Shown piece after piece: positions 1 through 5,303 of a DNA stretch of 5,303 nucleotides; the stretch's first letter is position 1, and each line of letters starts with the position of its first letter. Both the position numbers and the translations under genes were made by a program. Under the pieces are notes generated by a model. That model searched no databases. It was not told the origin of the DNA and saw only the letters and a list, made by a program, of their open reading frames with translations. The stretch spans positions 1 to 5,303 of the forward strand of contig JAFDAP010000158.1 of NCBI GenBank assembly GCA_019313765.1, in the 5' to 3' direction. This stretch comes from Deltaproteobacteria bacterium (GTDB lineage Bacteria; Desulfobacterota; DSM-4660; Desulfatiglandales; Desulfatiglandaceae).

Positions 1-370
1 CGTGAAAGGGCCGGTAATATTCCTTAATCCTCCTCTCCGTCTCCTGCTTATCCGGAATGCAACCCTCTCGATAAATAACGCGACCATGGTAGTCCTTTAA
101 GGCGATAACTCCTTTTGCATCCCGTTGATCGGGGCCCCTGTTGAGATCCACAAGAAGCCTGCTCCATCGCGCACTCACAACGGCCTTAGCAGGGATAGAC
201 CCGAAGATCTCTTTTGTGCCCATATCCGTAGATTCTTCTATTTGCTTATCAGAGAGCGCGAGGGTCGGCCTGATCTCTTCTGGAACCCGGTTGGAGCAGT
301 GGGGAAGGGAGATGATAAAAGGAAGGCGCAAGTCGGTATTATCAATTAAGATGTCTTGGCTTTTTGTCAT
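1..370 (-). CDS. N-formylglutamate amidohydrolase (HutG-like) family protein, N-terminal part, truncated by the window edge
   Basis: The minus strand from an ATG at 370 is open to the left edge (123 codons plus one base, no stop). The product matches the N-terminal half of the N-formylglutamate amidohydrolase family (PF05013 type), zinc amidohydrolases that release formate from N-formylglutamate in histidine breakdown; many homologues have unknown substrates. Visible motifs in family order are SLPHCSNRVPEE (21-32; family SIPHSG.xxP, with H24 a likely metal ligand), STDMGT (47-52; D49 a likely acidic ligand), ARWSRLLVDLNRGPD (67-81, the family ARxSRxVVDLNR signature), GV...DYHGRVIY (87-100) and RRIKEYYRPFH (113-123; family R...YWxPYH, with H123 possibly another metal ligand). 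Family members are usually about 250-290 residues, so over half is missing. An in-frame GTG four codons upstream (382) is an alternative start; GGAAAG lies about 11 nt before the ATG. The gene follows the ATP-grasp gene after a 163-nt gap. The family call is firm; the substrate is not known. Confidence 0.88.
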   Translation of the reverse strand, partial: MTKSQDILIDNTDLRLPFIISLPHCSNRVPEEIRPTLALSDKQIEESTDMGTKEIFGSIPAKAVVSARWSRLLVDLNRGPDQRDAKGVIALKDYHGRVIYREGCIPDKQETERRIKEYYRPFH

Positions 371-430
371 TTTTTCTTTCACTTTCCGATTTCCGAAATA
401 CCTTTTTGTATCCCTGCACAGGGCATCGAA

Positions 431-580
431 AATCCCAAATTCCAAGCACCAAATTACAAATAAATCTCAAATTCCAATATTCAATGACCAAAACCTTGCA
501 GGACAAAACATTGCTTGGATTTTCGAATTTCGGTCATTGGAATTTGTTTGTTATTTGGGATTTGTTATTTATGATTTCCA
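431..580. repeat. Imperfect AT-rich inverted repeat with internal direct repeats
   Basis: This AT-rich stretch stands out from its surroundings. CAAATTCCAAT at 468-478 pairs exactly with ATTGGAATTTG at 536-546. CAATGACC at 482-489 pairs with GGTCATTG at 532-539. TCCCAAAT at 433-440 pairs with ATTTGGGA at 553-560, and 451-460 pairs at 9 of 10 positions with 561-570. The word CAAATTCCAA also occurs as a direct repeat at 436-445 and 468-477. The centre, about 497-525, does not pair. Pairing is discontinuous and there is no terminal T-tract, so it is not a standard intrinsic terminator, though the RNA could fold and slow transcription or protect mRNA ends. There is no transposase. It resembles the short dispersed intergenic repeats seen in some uncultivated bacteria; that likeness is from memory. 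The right arm also encodes the end of the ATP-grasp gene. Confidence 0.8.
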
Positions 581-2045
581 TTACTCCGGTGCCGGGTGGA
601 CTGATACCCATTTTCTTATAGGCCCAGTCAACAGCGCGGTGCGCATGGGGTTCAAGAACACCATCATCATCCACCACAGGATAGGAAAACAGGAGCCTGC
701 ATACCCGGTAAAGAAGGTCTGAAGAGGCAAATGCTTCTCCACAGTTTACGGGAGGGCCGTCTGTGATAATAAACTGACACTTATTTTTGATCTCCCGGTA
801 ATCAAAGGCCCCTTTCACAAAACATATTTTTCCTTTGTCCGGATCATACTCATAAAGGCCCGCGCTGGGTAAATCAATTGTATTCGTATTCCTCAGTGAA
901 AGGATAAACAGTAGGACATGACTTCCCACAACGGACCCTGCGTAAATTGCGTTCAATTCTTCCACATCAACCCGGTACGGCACGTCTAAGAACTCGAGTA
1001 TATGAAAGACCTCCATAGGGATTACTTTATCCTTTAAGTGAAGCAGTGAAAGCATGGGAAAGGCCCCGGTGAAACGGGGGTTGATTTCGAGAGGATAGAC
1101 CTGCTCATGCCATTTATCGATCAAAAAATCAATCCCCAATATGCCCTTGTATCCCAATGAATCGAGATATTCCCCGATTATCAGGGCCTGTTTTCGTGCC
1201 TTTTGGGTGACAGAAAGGGGCCAGGGGATATCATCCCATACATGCCCGCAAAACACGCCGTCCTCGGTAAGGCTCCTGCAGTAGGGAAGATCAATAAGCT
1301 GTTTTTGAAGCCCCGTGAGCAGGAGGCCGTGCTTAGTCAGGCAAAGGGCCATGCTTACCGGAATGCCTTCCACAAACCTGTGCATGGAAACGGACTTCAA
1401 TACGGCCCCGCGCCATGCATTTTCTTTCAAACGCTCCCTAAGCATTACGTATTCCGAAGGAGAATTGATGAAAAAGGTGCCCTTGCCACCTCCCTGAACA
1501 ACCTCCGGTAATTGTGCAACGAACCTCGACCCCAAGGCCCTTTCCCAATGCTCATAGTCCCGGGTATGGATAACTTCCACGGGATGGATGTCGCCCGGTA
1601 TCAAAGGTAGTTTAAGCTCGTGGGCCAGTCGTTTGAAAAAAGACCTTTGGCCCACCTTTACGCGAAGAGATGAAGGATTGCTTAACAGGTGCCATCCTTC
1701 TTTCCTGGCTAAGTCTTCAAGTTCAGGATAATTTTGGTACAGCAAAAGGTGTTTTGGATCGGGGAGGCCCTTTAAAAAATGTCTTGTTAGGGGATGGGCC
1801 AGGAGCAGGGCCGAGTTAAAAGACTTTTCAGGGAAGGACTTTCCCTTTTCATGTTCAAGGCAGAATATTGCTGCCTTCTTTCTCAACAGGGACAGATCGC
1901 GTGTCGCTCTCAGGCTTACAATATTGTAAGGGTTTATAAAATAGGATGGTATGATTCTGGAAAAGGCCGTCATTCCTACGCCTGCGAAGGTTCCCTTTAA
2001 GGAATCAAAGAGTCCTTTAGCATCGTCTAAGTTGCGTAAAAACAT
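534..2045 (-). CDS. ATP-grasp domain protein, probable carboxylate-amine ligase linked to the peptide transporter
   Basis: The 503-residue product has ATP-grasp features: a glycine-rich nucleotide loop QGGGKGT (184-190), a hinge-like region HRFVEGIPVSM (222-232), and the metal-binding end with GILGIDFLID (301-310, D306) and EINPR (320-324, E320, N322). Residues 1-130 form the expected preceding alpha/beta region. Residues about 390-480 form an extra C-terminal domain that I do not recognise. Most ATP-grasp enzymes activate a carboxylate as acyl phosphate and join it to an amine or thiol. The strand before the Gly-rich loop, where families often have VVK, reads FVAQLP, so Q178 may replace the usual lysine. 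The ATG at 2045 has GAAGG six nt upstream and lies inside the last 19 nt of the ATPase F gene, showing translational coupling to the transporter. Residues after about 489 are encoded by the inverted repeat and are probably not native. No signal peptide or membrane segment is evident, so it should be cytoplasmic. The fold is clear; the substrate is unknown. Confidence 0.85.
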   Translation of the reverse strand: MFLRNLDDAKGLFDSLKGTFAGVGMTAFSRIIPSYFINPYNIVSLRATRDLSLLRKKAAIFCLEHEKGKSFPEKSFNSALLLAHPLTRHFLKGLPDPKHLLLYQNYPELEDLARKEGWHLLSNPSSLRVKVGQRSFFKRLAHELKLPLIPGDIHPVEVIHTRDYEHWERALGSRFVAQLPEVVQGGGKGTFFINSPSEYVMLRERLKENAWRGAVLKSVSMHRFVEGIPVSMALCLTKHGLLLTGLQKQLIDLPYCRSLTEDGVFCGHVWDDIPWPLSVTQKARKQALIIGEYLDSLGYKGILGIDFLIDKWHEQVYPLEINPRFTGAFPMLSLLHLKDKVIPMEVFHILEFLDVPYRVDVEELNAIYAGSVVGSHVLLFILSLRNTNTIDLPSAGLYEYDPDKGKICFVKGAFDYREIKNKCQFIITDGPPVNCGEAFASSDLLYRVCRLLFSYPVVDDDGVLEPHAHRAVDWAYKKMGISPPGTGVMEIINNKSQITNKFQ

Positions 2046-3082
2046 GCATCGCCTTCAGGTATGGTTTCATCGCCCGGTATTGTATAATAGCATGCAACCA
2101 GATGGGAATCGCTGATCTCCTTCAACCGGGGCATCCCTGTGCTGCATTTGGCTCGATGGGCCACCTTGCACCTGGGATAGAAGGGACACCCCGCGCCTTC
2201 AGGGGCTTCGCTGTCAGCCCGGAGAAGGGTCCCGTAATGTTTGATATCCCCGCAATCACCAAATTTGGGGAGGGCATCAATAAGAGCCTGGGTATAGGGG
2301 TGTTTGGGATTCCGGATTACTGCCTCGGCCGGGCCCATCTCCATCATATGACCCCTGTATATTACGGCGATGCGATCACATAGGTACCGGGCTGCAGCCA
2401 GGCTGTGGGTGATAAAGAGGATGGTCAGGTCCAGTTTTTCGCGCATCTCCAAAAGTATATTGAAGATCTGGGCTGAAATGGAGGCATCGAGCATGGAAGT
2501 GGGTTCGTCGGCCACCACAAAACGGGGGTTTAGGACCATGGCCCGGGCAATGGCAACCCTCTGTCTCTGCCCACCGCTTAGCTGGTGAGGATAGCGATGG
2601 AGATAGTCATCGGGAGGTGACAGGCCGACCGATTTCATGGCCTGACGGACCAGGTCCTGCCTTGCTTTACCATTGCCTATTTTGTGAACAGTCAATGGCT
2701 CGGAAACCGTGTTTAAAACCGAAATCTGCGGGTTCAGTGATTGGTAAGGATCCTGAAAAATCATCTGGACCCTTCGGCGAAAATCCCTTAAAGCCTTTCC
2801 CTTCAAGCTGGTAAGGTCAACATCCTCCAGGTATATTTTTCCTTCGGCAGGCTCCTCCAGCCTCACAATAAGGCGCCCCGCGGTTGTCTTGCCGCTTCCG
2901 CTCTCTCCGACCAATCCGAAGATCTCTCTCTTGAATATCTTAAAGGATATCCGATTAAGGGCGATGACATCGCTCCCGGAATCGCCGAAAAGGGACCTCT
3001 TTGTCCTGTAAACCTTGCTCAGGTTTTCCAGTTCAAGGATCGGTTTTTTCTTATCATTCATAGCGGATTCAAATTCCATCAT
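2027..3082 (-). CDS. dppF: Oligopeptide/dipeptide ABC transporter ATP-binding protein F
   Basis: This 351-residue ATPase is the second nucleotide-binding subunit of an Opp/Dpp-type importer and should sit on the cytoplasmic face with subunit D. It shows Walker A GESGSGKT (59-66), Q-loop Q110 in FQDPYQSLNP (typical of F subunits), signature LSGGQRQR (168-175), Walker B VVADEPT (189-195) with catalytic E193, D-loop SMLD and H-loop H226. The C-terminal oligopeptide-transporter extension has NPKHPYTQAL (258-267) and the cysteine motif GCPFYPRC (298-305), plus C313 and C331. The ATG at 3082 shares one base with the TAA of subunit D (TAATG). A GTG at 3133 would overlap D by 52 nt and adds residues unlike the family; an ATG at 3061 is also possible, and neither ATG has a strong Shine-Dalgarno sequence. 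The stop is TAG. The gene symbol reflects the family only; the substrate (dipeptide, oligopeptide, nickel or other) cannot be read from the ATPase. Confidence 0.93.
   Translation of the reverse strand: MMEFESAMNDKKKPILELENLSKVYRTKRSLFGDSGSDVIALNRISFKIFKREIFGLVGESGSGKTTAGRLIVRLEEPAEGKIYLEDVDLTSLKGKALRDFRRRVQMIFQDPYQSLNPQISVLNTVSEPLTVHKIGNGKARQDLVRQAMKSVGLSPPDDYLHRYPHQLSGGQRQRVAIARAMVLNPRFVVADEPTSMLDASISAQIFNILLEMREKLDLTILFITHSLAAARYLCDRIAVIYRGHMMEMGPAEAVIRNPKHPYTQALIDALPKFGDCGDIKHYGTLLRADSEAPEGAGCPFYPRCKVAHRAKCSTGMPRLKEISDSHLVACYYTIPGDETIPEGDACFYAT
2052..2056 (-). promoter_or_regulatory. Ribosome binding site of the ATP-grasp gene
   Basis: GAAGG on the minus strand lies 6 nt before the ATG at 2045 and within the coding end of the ATPase F gene. 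It supports this start and translational coupling between the two genes. Confidence 0.6.
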
Positions 3083-4038
3083 TACCCGAAGCTGTGACAG
3101 AGTGACCTGTGCCGGGGTCCCACCTCTTCCCACGCGGGAGGTTCTGTTTTACAGGATGTCTTAGCGCCGGGACAACGATCACAGAACCGGCATCCGGCAG
3201 GCGGATTAATGAGGTTCGGAGTTTCACCCGGTATGGGGGTCAACTGGCTCTTCTTTCCTGTGAGTGTAGGATAAGATGAAATAAGCGCCCTGGTATACGG
3301 GTGACACGGGGACCGAAAGACCTCTTCCCTGGAACCATACTCAACCAACTGTCCTGCATACATGATACCTATATCATGGCAAACGTCGGCCACGATCGAG
3401 ATATCGTGGGAGATAAAAATCATGCTGATATTAAACTCCCGCTGCAGTTCTCTGATTTCCTTCAAGATCTGGTCCTGGACAATTACATCAAGGGCCGTGG
3501 TCGGCTCATCGGCAATGATCAGCTTAGGGCGGCAGGCTAAGGCCATAGCGATAATAGCCCTCTGTTTCATTCCCCCGCTGTACTGGTGCGGGTAATCCCT
3601 CATGCGATTTCCAGGGATCCCCACAAGCTGGAAAAGCCCTTGCACCTGTTTCATTGCATTAGTCTTGCCAAGGTCAGGGTTGTGGGCCAGAATAGCCTCA
3701 GCGACCTGATCATCCACCCGGTGGACCGGATTCAGGGCATTCATTGCCGCCTGAAAAATCATGGCAATCTTTCGCCACCTGATGCTTCTCATTTTCGAAT
3801 CCGATAAATTGAGCAGGTCTTCATCTTCAAAGAGGATTCGGCCCGTTGTAACCAGGCCGTTGGGGGGAAGGAGACCCATGAGGGCCATGCCGATTGTCGT
3901 CTTGCCACAGCCGGACTCGCCCACAAAACCGAAAGATTTTCCCTCCTCCAGACAGAAAGAGACTCCTTCCACGGCCTGAAGGTAGCCTTTTCTGGTTCTA
4001 TAACCGATACTGAGATTTTTAACTTCCAACAAGGCCAT
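3082..4038 (-). CDS. dppD: Oligopeptide/dipeptide ABC transporter ATP-binding protein D
   Basis: This 318-residue ATPase is the D-type nucleotide-binding subunit of the same importer and should pair with subunit F to drive transport through the two permeases. It has Walker A GESGCGKT (40-47), Q-loop Q96 in MIFQAAMNALNPV, signature YSGGMKQR (153-160; SGGMxQR is typical of D rather than F), Walker B LIIADEPT (173-180) with E178, D-loop ALD and H-loop H211. The C-terminal extension has HPYTRAL (246-252), PIPGETPNL (268-276) and a cysteine cluster C283, C286, C289, C296, with C314 near the end. C283, C289, C296 and C314 match the usual family positions; C286 looks additional. The ATG at 4038 lies one nt after the permease C stop and has a purine-rich ribosome binding site. 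Its TAA overlaps the ATPase F start by one base. Length is normal for the family. Confidence 0.95.
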   Translation of the reverse strand: MALLEVKNLSIGYRTRKGYLQAVEGVSFCLEEGKSFGFVGESGCGKTTIGMALMGLLPPNGLVTTGRILFEDEDLLNLSDSKMRSIRWRKIAMIFQAAMNALNPVHRVDDQVAEAILAHNPDLGKTNAMKQVQGLFQLVGIPGNRMRDYPHQYSGGMKQRAIIAMALACRPKLIIADEPTTALDVIVQDQILKEIRELQREFNISMIFISHDISIVADVCHDIGIMYAGQLVEYGSREEVFRSPCHPYTRALISSYPTLTGKKSQLTPIPGETPNLINPPAGCRFCDRCPGAKTSCKTEPPAWEEVGPRHRSLCHSFG

Positions 4039-4039
4039 T

Positions 4040-4969
4040 TTAGCCTGCCCCCTCCTCCTTTCTCAGTCTCGGATCAAGCACCTCATCCATGGCACGGCCC
4101 AGCATGTAAAAAGAGAGCGTGATCAGAGAGATGCAGATGCCGGGTGGTAGAAGCCAGTATGGCGCATTAAACATATGTCCTGTTTTCCACACCCACTGCA
4201 GCATCATCCCCCAGCTCACAGTGCCGGGATCTCCGAACCCTAAAAAAGCCAGGGCTGCTTCGATGATGATTGCAGAGGTCACTCGAAAGGTCATGTATAG
4301 AAATGAGAGCGGCAATACGTTGGGCATGATATGCCTGAAAATAATCCTGAGATGGGAGGCCCCTGCTACCTTAGCGGCCTCGATAAAAGGTCTCTGTTTC
4401 AGGGACAGGGTCTGGGCCCTGATCACCCTTGACACGCCCGGCCAGCGAAACAGGGAGATAATAAGGACAATGGTCCAGATATTCAACTGGCCGAAAAGGG
4501 AGGACAGGATGAGAATCACTAAGAGAGTGGGCATGACCATGATCATGTCTGCCAATCGCATGAGCAGGGTATCCGTTATTCTGCCGGAATACCCGGCAAT
4601 CATGCCAATTGCAGTGCCCAAAAAAATACTCATGACCGCCGCTGAAACCCCCACCATAAATGCGACCCTGGCGCCTGCGAGGAGCTGGCTAAACAGATCC
4701 CGGCCCATAAAATCGGTCCCTAACCAGTGCCGCGTGCTCGGGCCGGTTGAACAGGAGATTTCCGGGTCCACACCTGTCATGGGGTGATACATGGGATCAA
4801 TCCGGGGCGGGACAAAACTGAAAAGGGCCATCAACGCAAAAATGATGAGGAGGGTCATGCCTATCTTCCCGAGGATATTATCTTTGAAAATAGACCATCC
4901 TTCCAGGGAAGGGCCTATCCAGGGAAAGCGTTCTGAAAATTTTTTGTCGGTTTTTGCGGTATGCACCAT
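4040..4969 (-). CDS. dppC: Oligopeptide/dipeptide ABC transporter permease C
   Basis: This 309-residue inner-membrane permease is one of the two subunits forming the channel of the importer. It has a cytoplasmic N-terminus, a first membrane segment at about 37-52, the family motif HWLGTDFMGRDLFSQLLAGAR (81-101) just before the binding-protein-dependent transport domain, further hydrophobic segments at about 103-125, 143-160, 164-178, 222-245 and 275-291, and the EAA coupling loop FIEAAKVAGASHLRIIFRH (195-213) that contacts the ATPases. The C-terminal LDPRLR is typical of the family. I chose the ATG at 4969, 13 nt after the permease B stop, because AAAGGA precedes it by 9 nt. A TTG at 5005 would add 12 residues and overlap permease B by 23 nt, with no comparable ribosome binding site noted. 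The TAA is one nt from the ATPase D start. Substrate specificity cannot be inferred from this subunit. Confidence 0.94.
   Translation of the reverse strand: MVHTAKTDKKFSERFPWIGPSLEGWSIFKDNILGKIGMTLLIIFALMALFSFVPPRIDPMYHPMTGVDPEISCSTGPSTRHWLGTDFMGRDLFSQLLAGARVAFMVGVSAAVMSIFLGTAIGMIAGYSGRITDTLLMRLADMIMVMPTLLVILILSSLFGQLNIWTIVLIISLFRWPGVSRVIRAQTLSLKQRPFIEAAKVAGASHLRIIFRHIMPNVLPLSFLYMTFRVTSAIIIEAALAFLGFGDPGTVSWGMMLQWVWKTGHMFNAPYWLLPPGICISLITLSFYMLGRAMDEVLDPRLRKEEGAG
4050..4060 (-). promoter_or_regulatory. Ribosome binding site of ATPase D
   Basis: A purine run reading AAGGAGGAGGG on the minus strand lies within the last codons of permease C, ending 11 nt before the ATG at 4038. Its two overlapping GGAGG words give a strong Shine-Dalgarno site at slightly long spacing. 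Confidence 0.6.
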
Positions 4970-4978
4970 TAACGCATT

Positions 4979-4984
4979 TCCTTT
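4979..4984 (-). promoter_or_regulatory. Ribosome binding site deciding the permease C start
   Basis: AAAGGA on the minus strand overlaps the TAA stop of permease B and lies 9 nt before the ATG at 4969. It favours that ATG over the in-frame TTG at 5005. Confidence 0.6.
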
Positions 4985-5303
4985 AATATCTGATCCTCGG
5001 ATCAAGATAGGCGTAGAGCACGTCCACTACCAGGTTTGAAAGAAGCACAACAACGGCAATCAGCAAAAATGATGCCTGGGCTAATGGATAATCGTTATGG
5101 CTCACCGCAAACACCAGCTCTCTTCCTATCCCCGGCCAAGTGAAGACGGTTTCCGTGAGGGCGCCCCCGTTTATTGAAAATGCTAAGCTGAGGCCCACGC
5201 TGGTCACCACGGGAAGGGCGGCGTTGGGCGCGGCATGATGGTCACGGATCACCTTTTCTTCAAGGCCTTTGGCCCTTGCCGTAATAATATAGTCTTCCTT
5301 AAG
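4983..5303 (-). CDS. dppB: Oligopeptide/dipeptide ABC transporter permease B, C-terminal part, truncated by the window edge
   Basis: The reading frame enters from the right edge and ends at a TAA at 4983-4985, giving the last 106 residues. The frame is open right up to the edge, so the GTG at 5252 is an internal codon rather than the start. The visible part begins in the EAA coupling loop, DYIITARAKGLEEKVIRDH (4-22; family YxxTARAKGL), which docks onto the ATPases. It continues with NAALPVVTSVG (27-37), the family motif TETVFTWPGIGRELVFAV (50-67), DYPLAQA (71-77), a last membrane segment at about 78-97 and the typical ending LDPRIRY. Complete B permeases have about 310-340 residues, so roughly two thirds lies beyond the window. 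It is the inner-membrane partner of permease C. Confidence 0.94.
   Translation of the reverse strand, partial: LKEDYIITARAKGLEEKVIRDHHAAPNAALPVVTSVGLSLAFSINGGALTETVFTWPGIGRELVFAVSHNDYPLAQASFLLIAVVVLLSNLVVDVLYAYLDPRIRY

Noticed and set aside
412..423. CCCTGCACAGGG short inverted repeat upstream of the amidohydrolase gene
   Set aside because: The arms are only 5 bp with a 2-nt spacer and no T-run on either strand. It could be an operator half-site pair, but a single short copy is not enough evidence.
431..580. Possible CRISPR array, tRNA or insertion sequence
   Set aside because: There is no regular repeat-spacer periodicity, no cloverleaf and no transposase or target-site duplication that I could see. 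It is better described as a dispersed-type inverted repeat.
141..722. 193-codon plus-strand open frame
   Set aside because: It runs antisense to the amidohydrolase start and the ATP-grasp end and crosses the AT-rich repeat, which yields low-complexity Asn/Ile/Phe-rich translation. It has no recognisable motif and conflicts with two well-supported minus-strand genes.
4119..4787. 222-codon plus-strand open frame antisense to permease C
   Set aside because: The opposite strand encodes a clear permease with the EAA loop. The plus-strand product has no recognisable domain.
2027..4969. Assignment as a nickel (NikBCDE) or specifically dipeptide transporter
   Set aside because: Peptide and nickel members share these permease and ATPase motifs. 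Without the solute-binding protein the substrate cannot be decided, so only the family is claimed.
4991..5004. Perfect short palindrome TGATCC-TC-GGATCA
   Set aside because: It falls inside the conserved DPRI codons at the permease B end. The two-base spacer is too short for a hairpin loop, and no T-tract follows.

Overview
All recognisable genes lie on the minus strand and read from the right edge to the left edge. The window looks like part of one bacterial transport and metabolism operon. Base composition is roughly balanced. Ribosome binding sites are AAGGAGG-, AAAGGA- or GAAGG-like, and genes are packed with 1 to 19 nt overlaps or very short gaps. An AT-rich repeat with AAATTCCAA and CAATGACC words sits between two genes. 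I associate such repeats with uncultivated Gram-negative lineages such as Desulfobacterota and related candidate groups, but this is only a weak guess at the organism.

Layout in transcription order (right to left): (1) the C-terminal 106 residues of an Opp/Dpp-type permease B, cut by the right edge; (2) permease C; (3) ATPase D; (4) ATPase F; (5) a 503-residue ATP-grasp ligase-like protein that overlaps the end of the F gene; (6) a 163-nt gap holding most of an imperfect AT-rich inverted repeat, one arm of which also encodes the tail and stop codon of the ATP-grasp gene; (7) the first 123 residues of an N-formylglutamate amidohydrolase (HutG-like, PF05013-type) protein, cut by the left edge.

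Genes 1 to 4 supply the membrane and ATPase parts of a peptide/nickel-family ABC importer (two permeases, two ATPases). The solute-binding protein is not in the window and may lie upstream, past the right edge. The ATP-grasp gene is translationally coupled to the transporter, so it probably acts on the same small molecule. ATP-grasp enzymes usually join a carboxylate to an amine, and the next protein belongs to a family that hydrolyses N-acyl amide bonds. A plausible but untested reading is an import-and-remodel module for an amino-acid or peptide-like compound. The individual families are well known. The possible novelty lies in their combination and in the divergent ATP-grasp protein.
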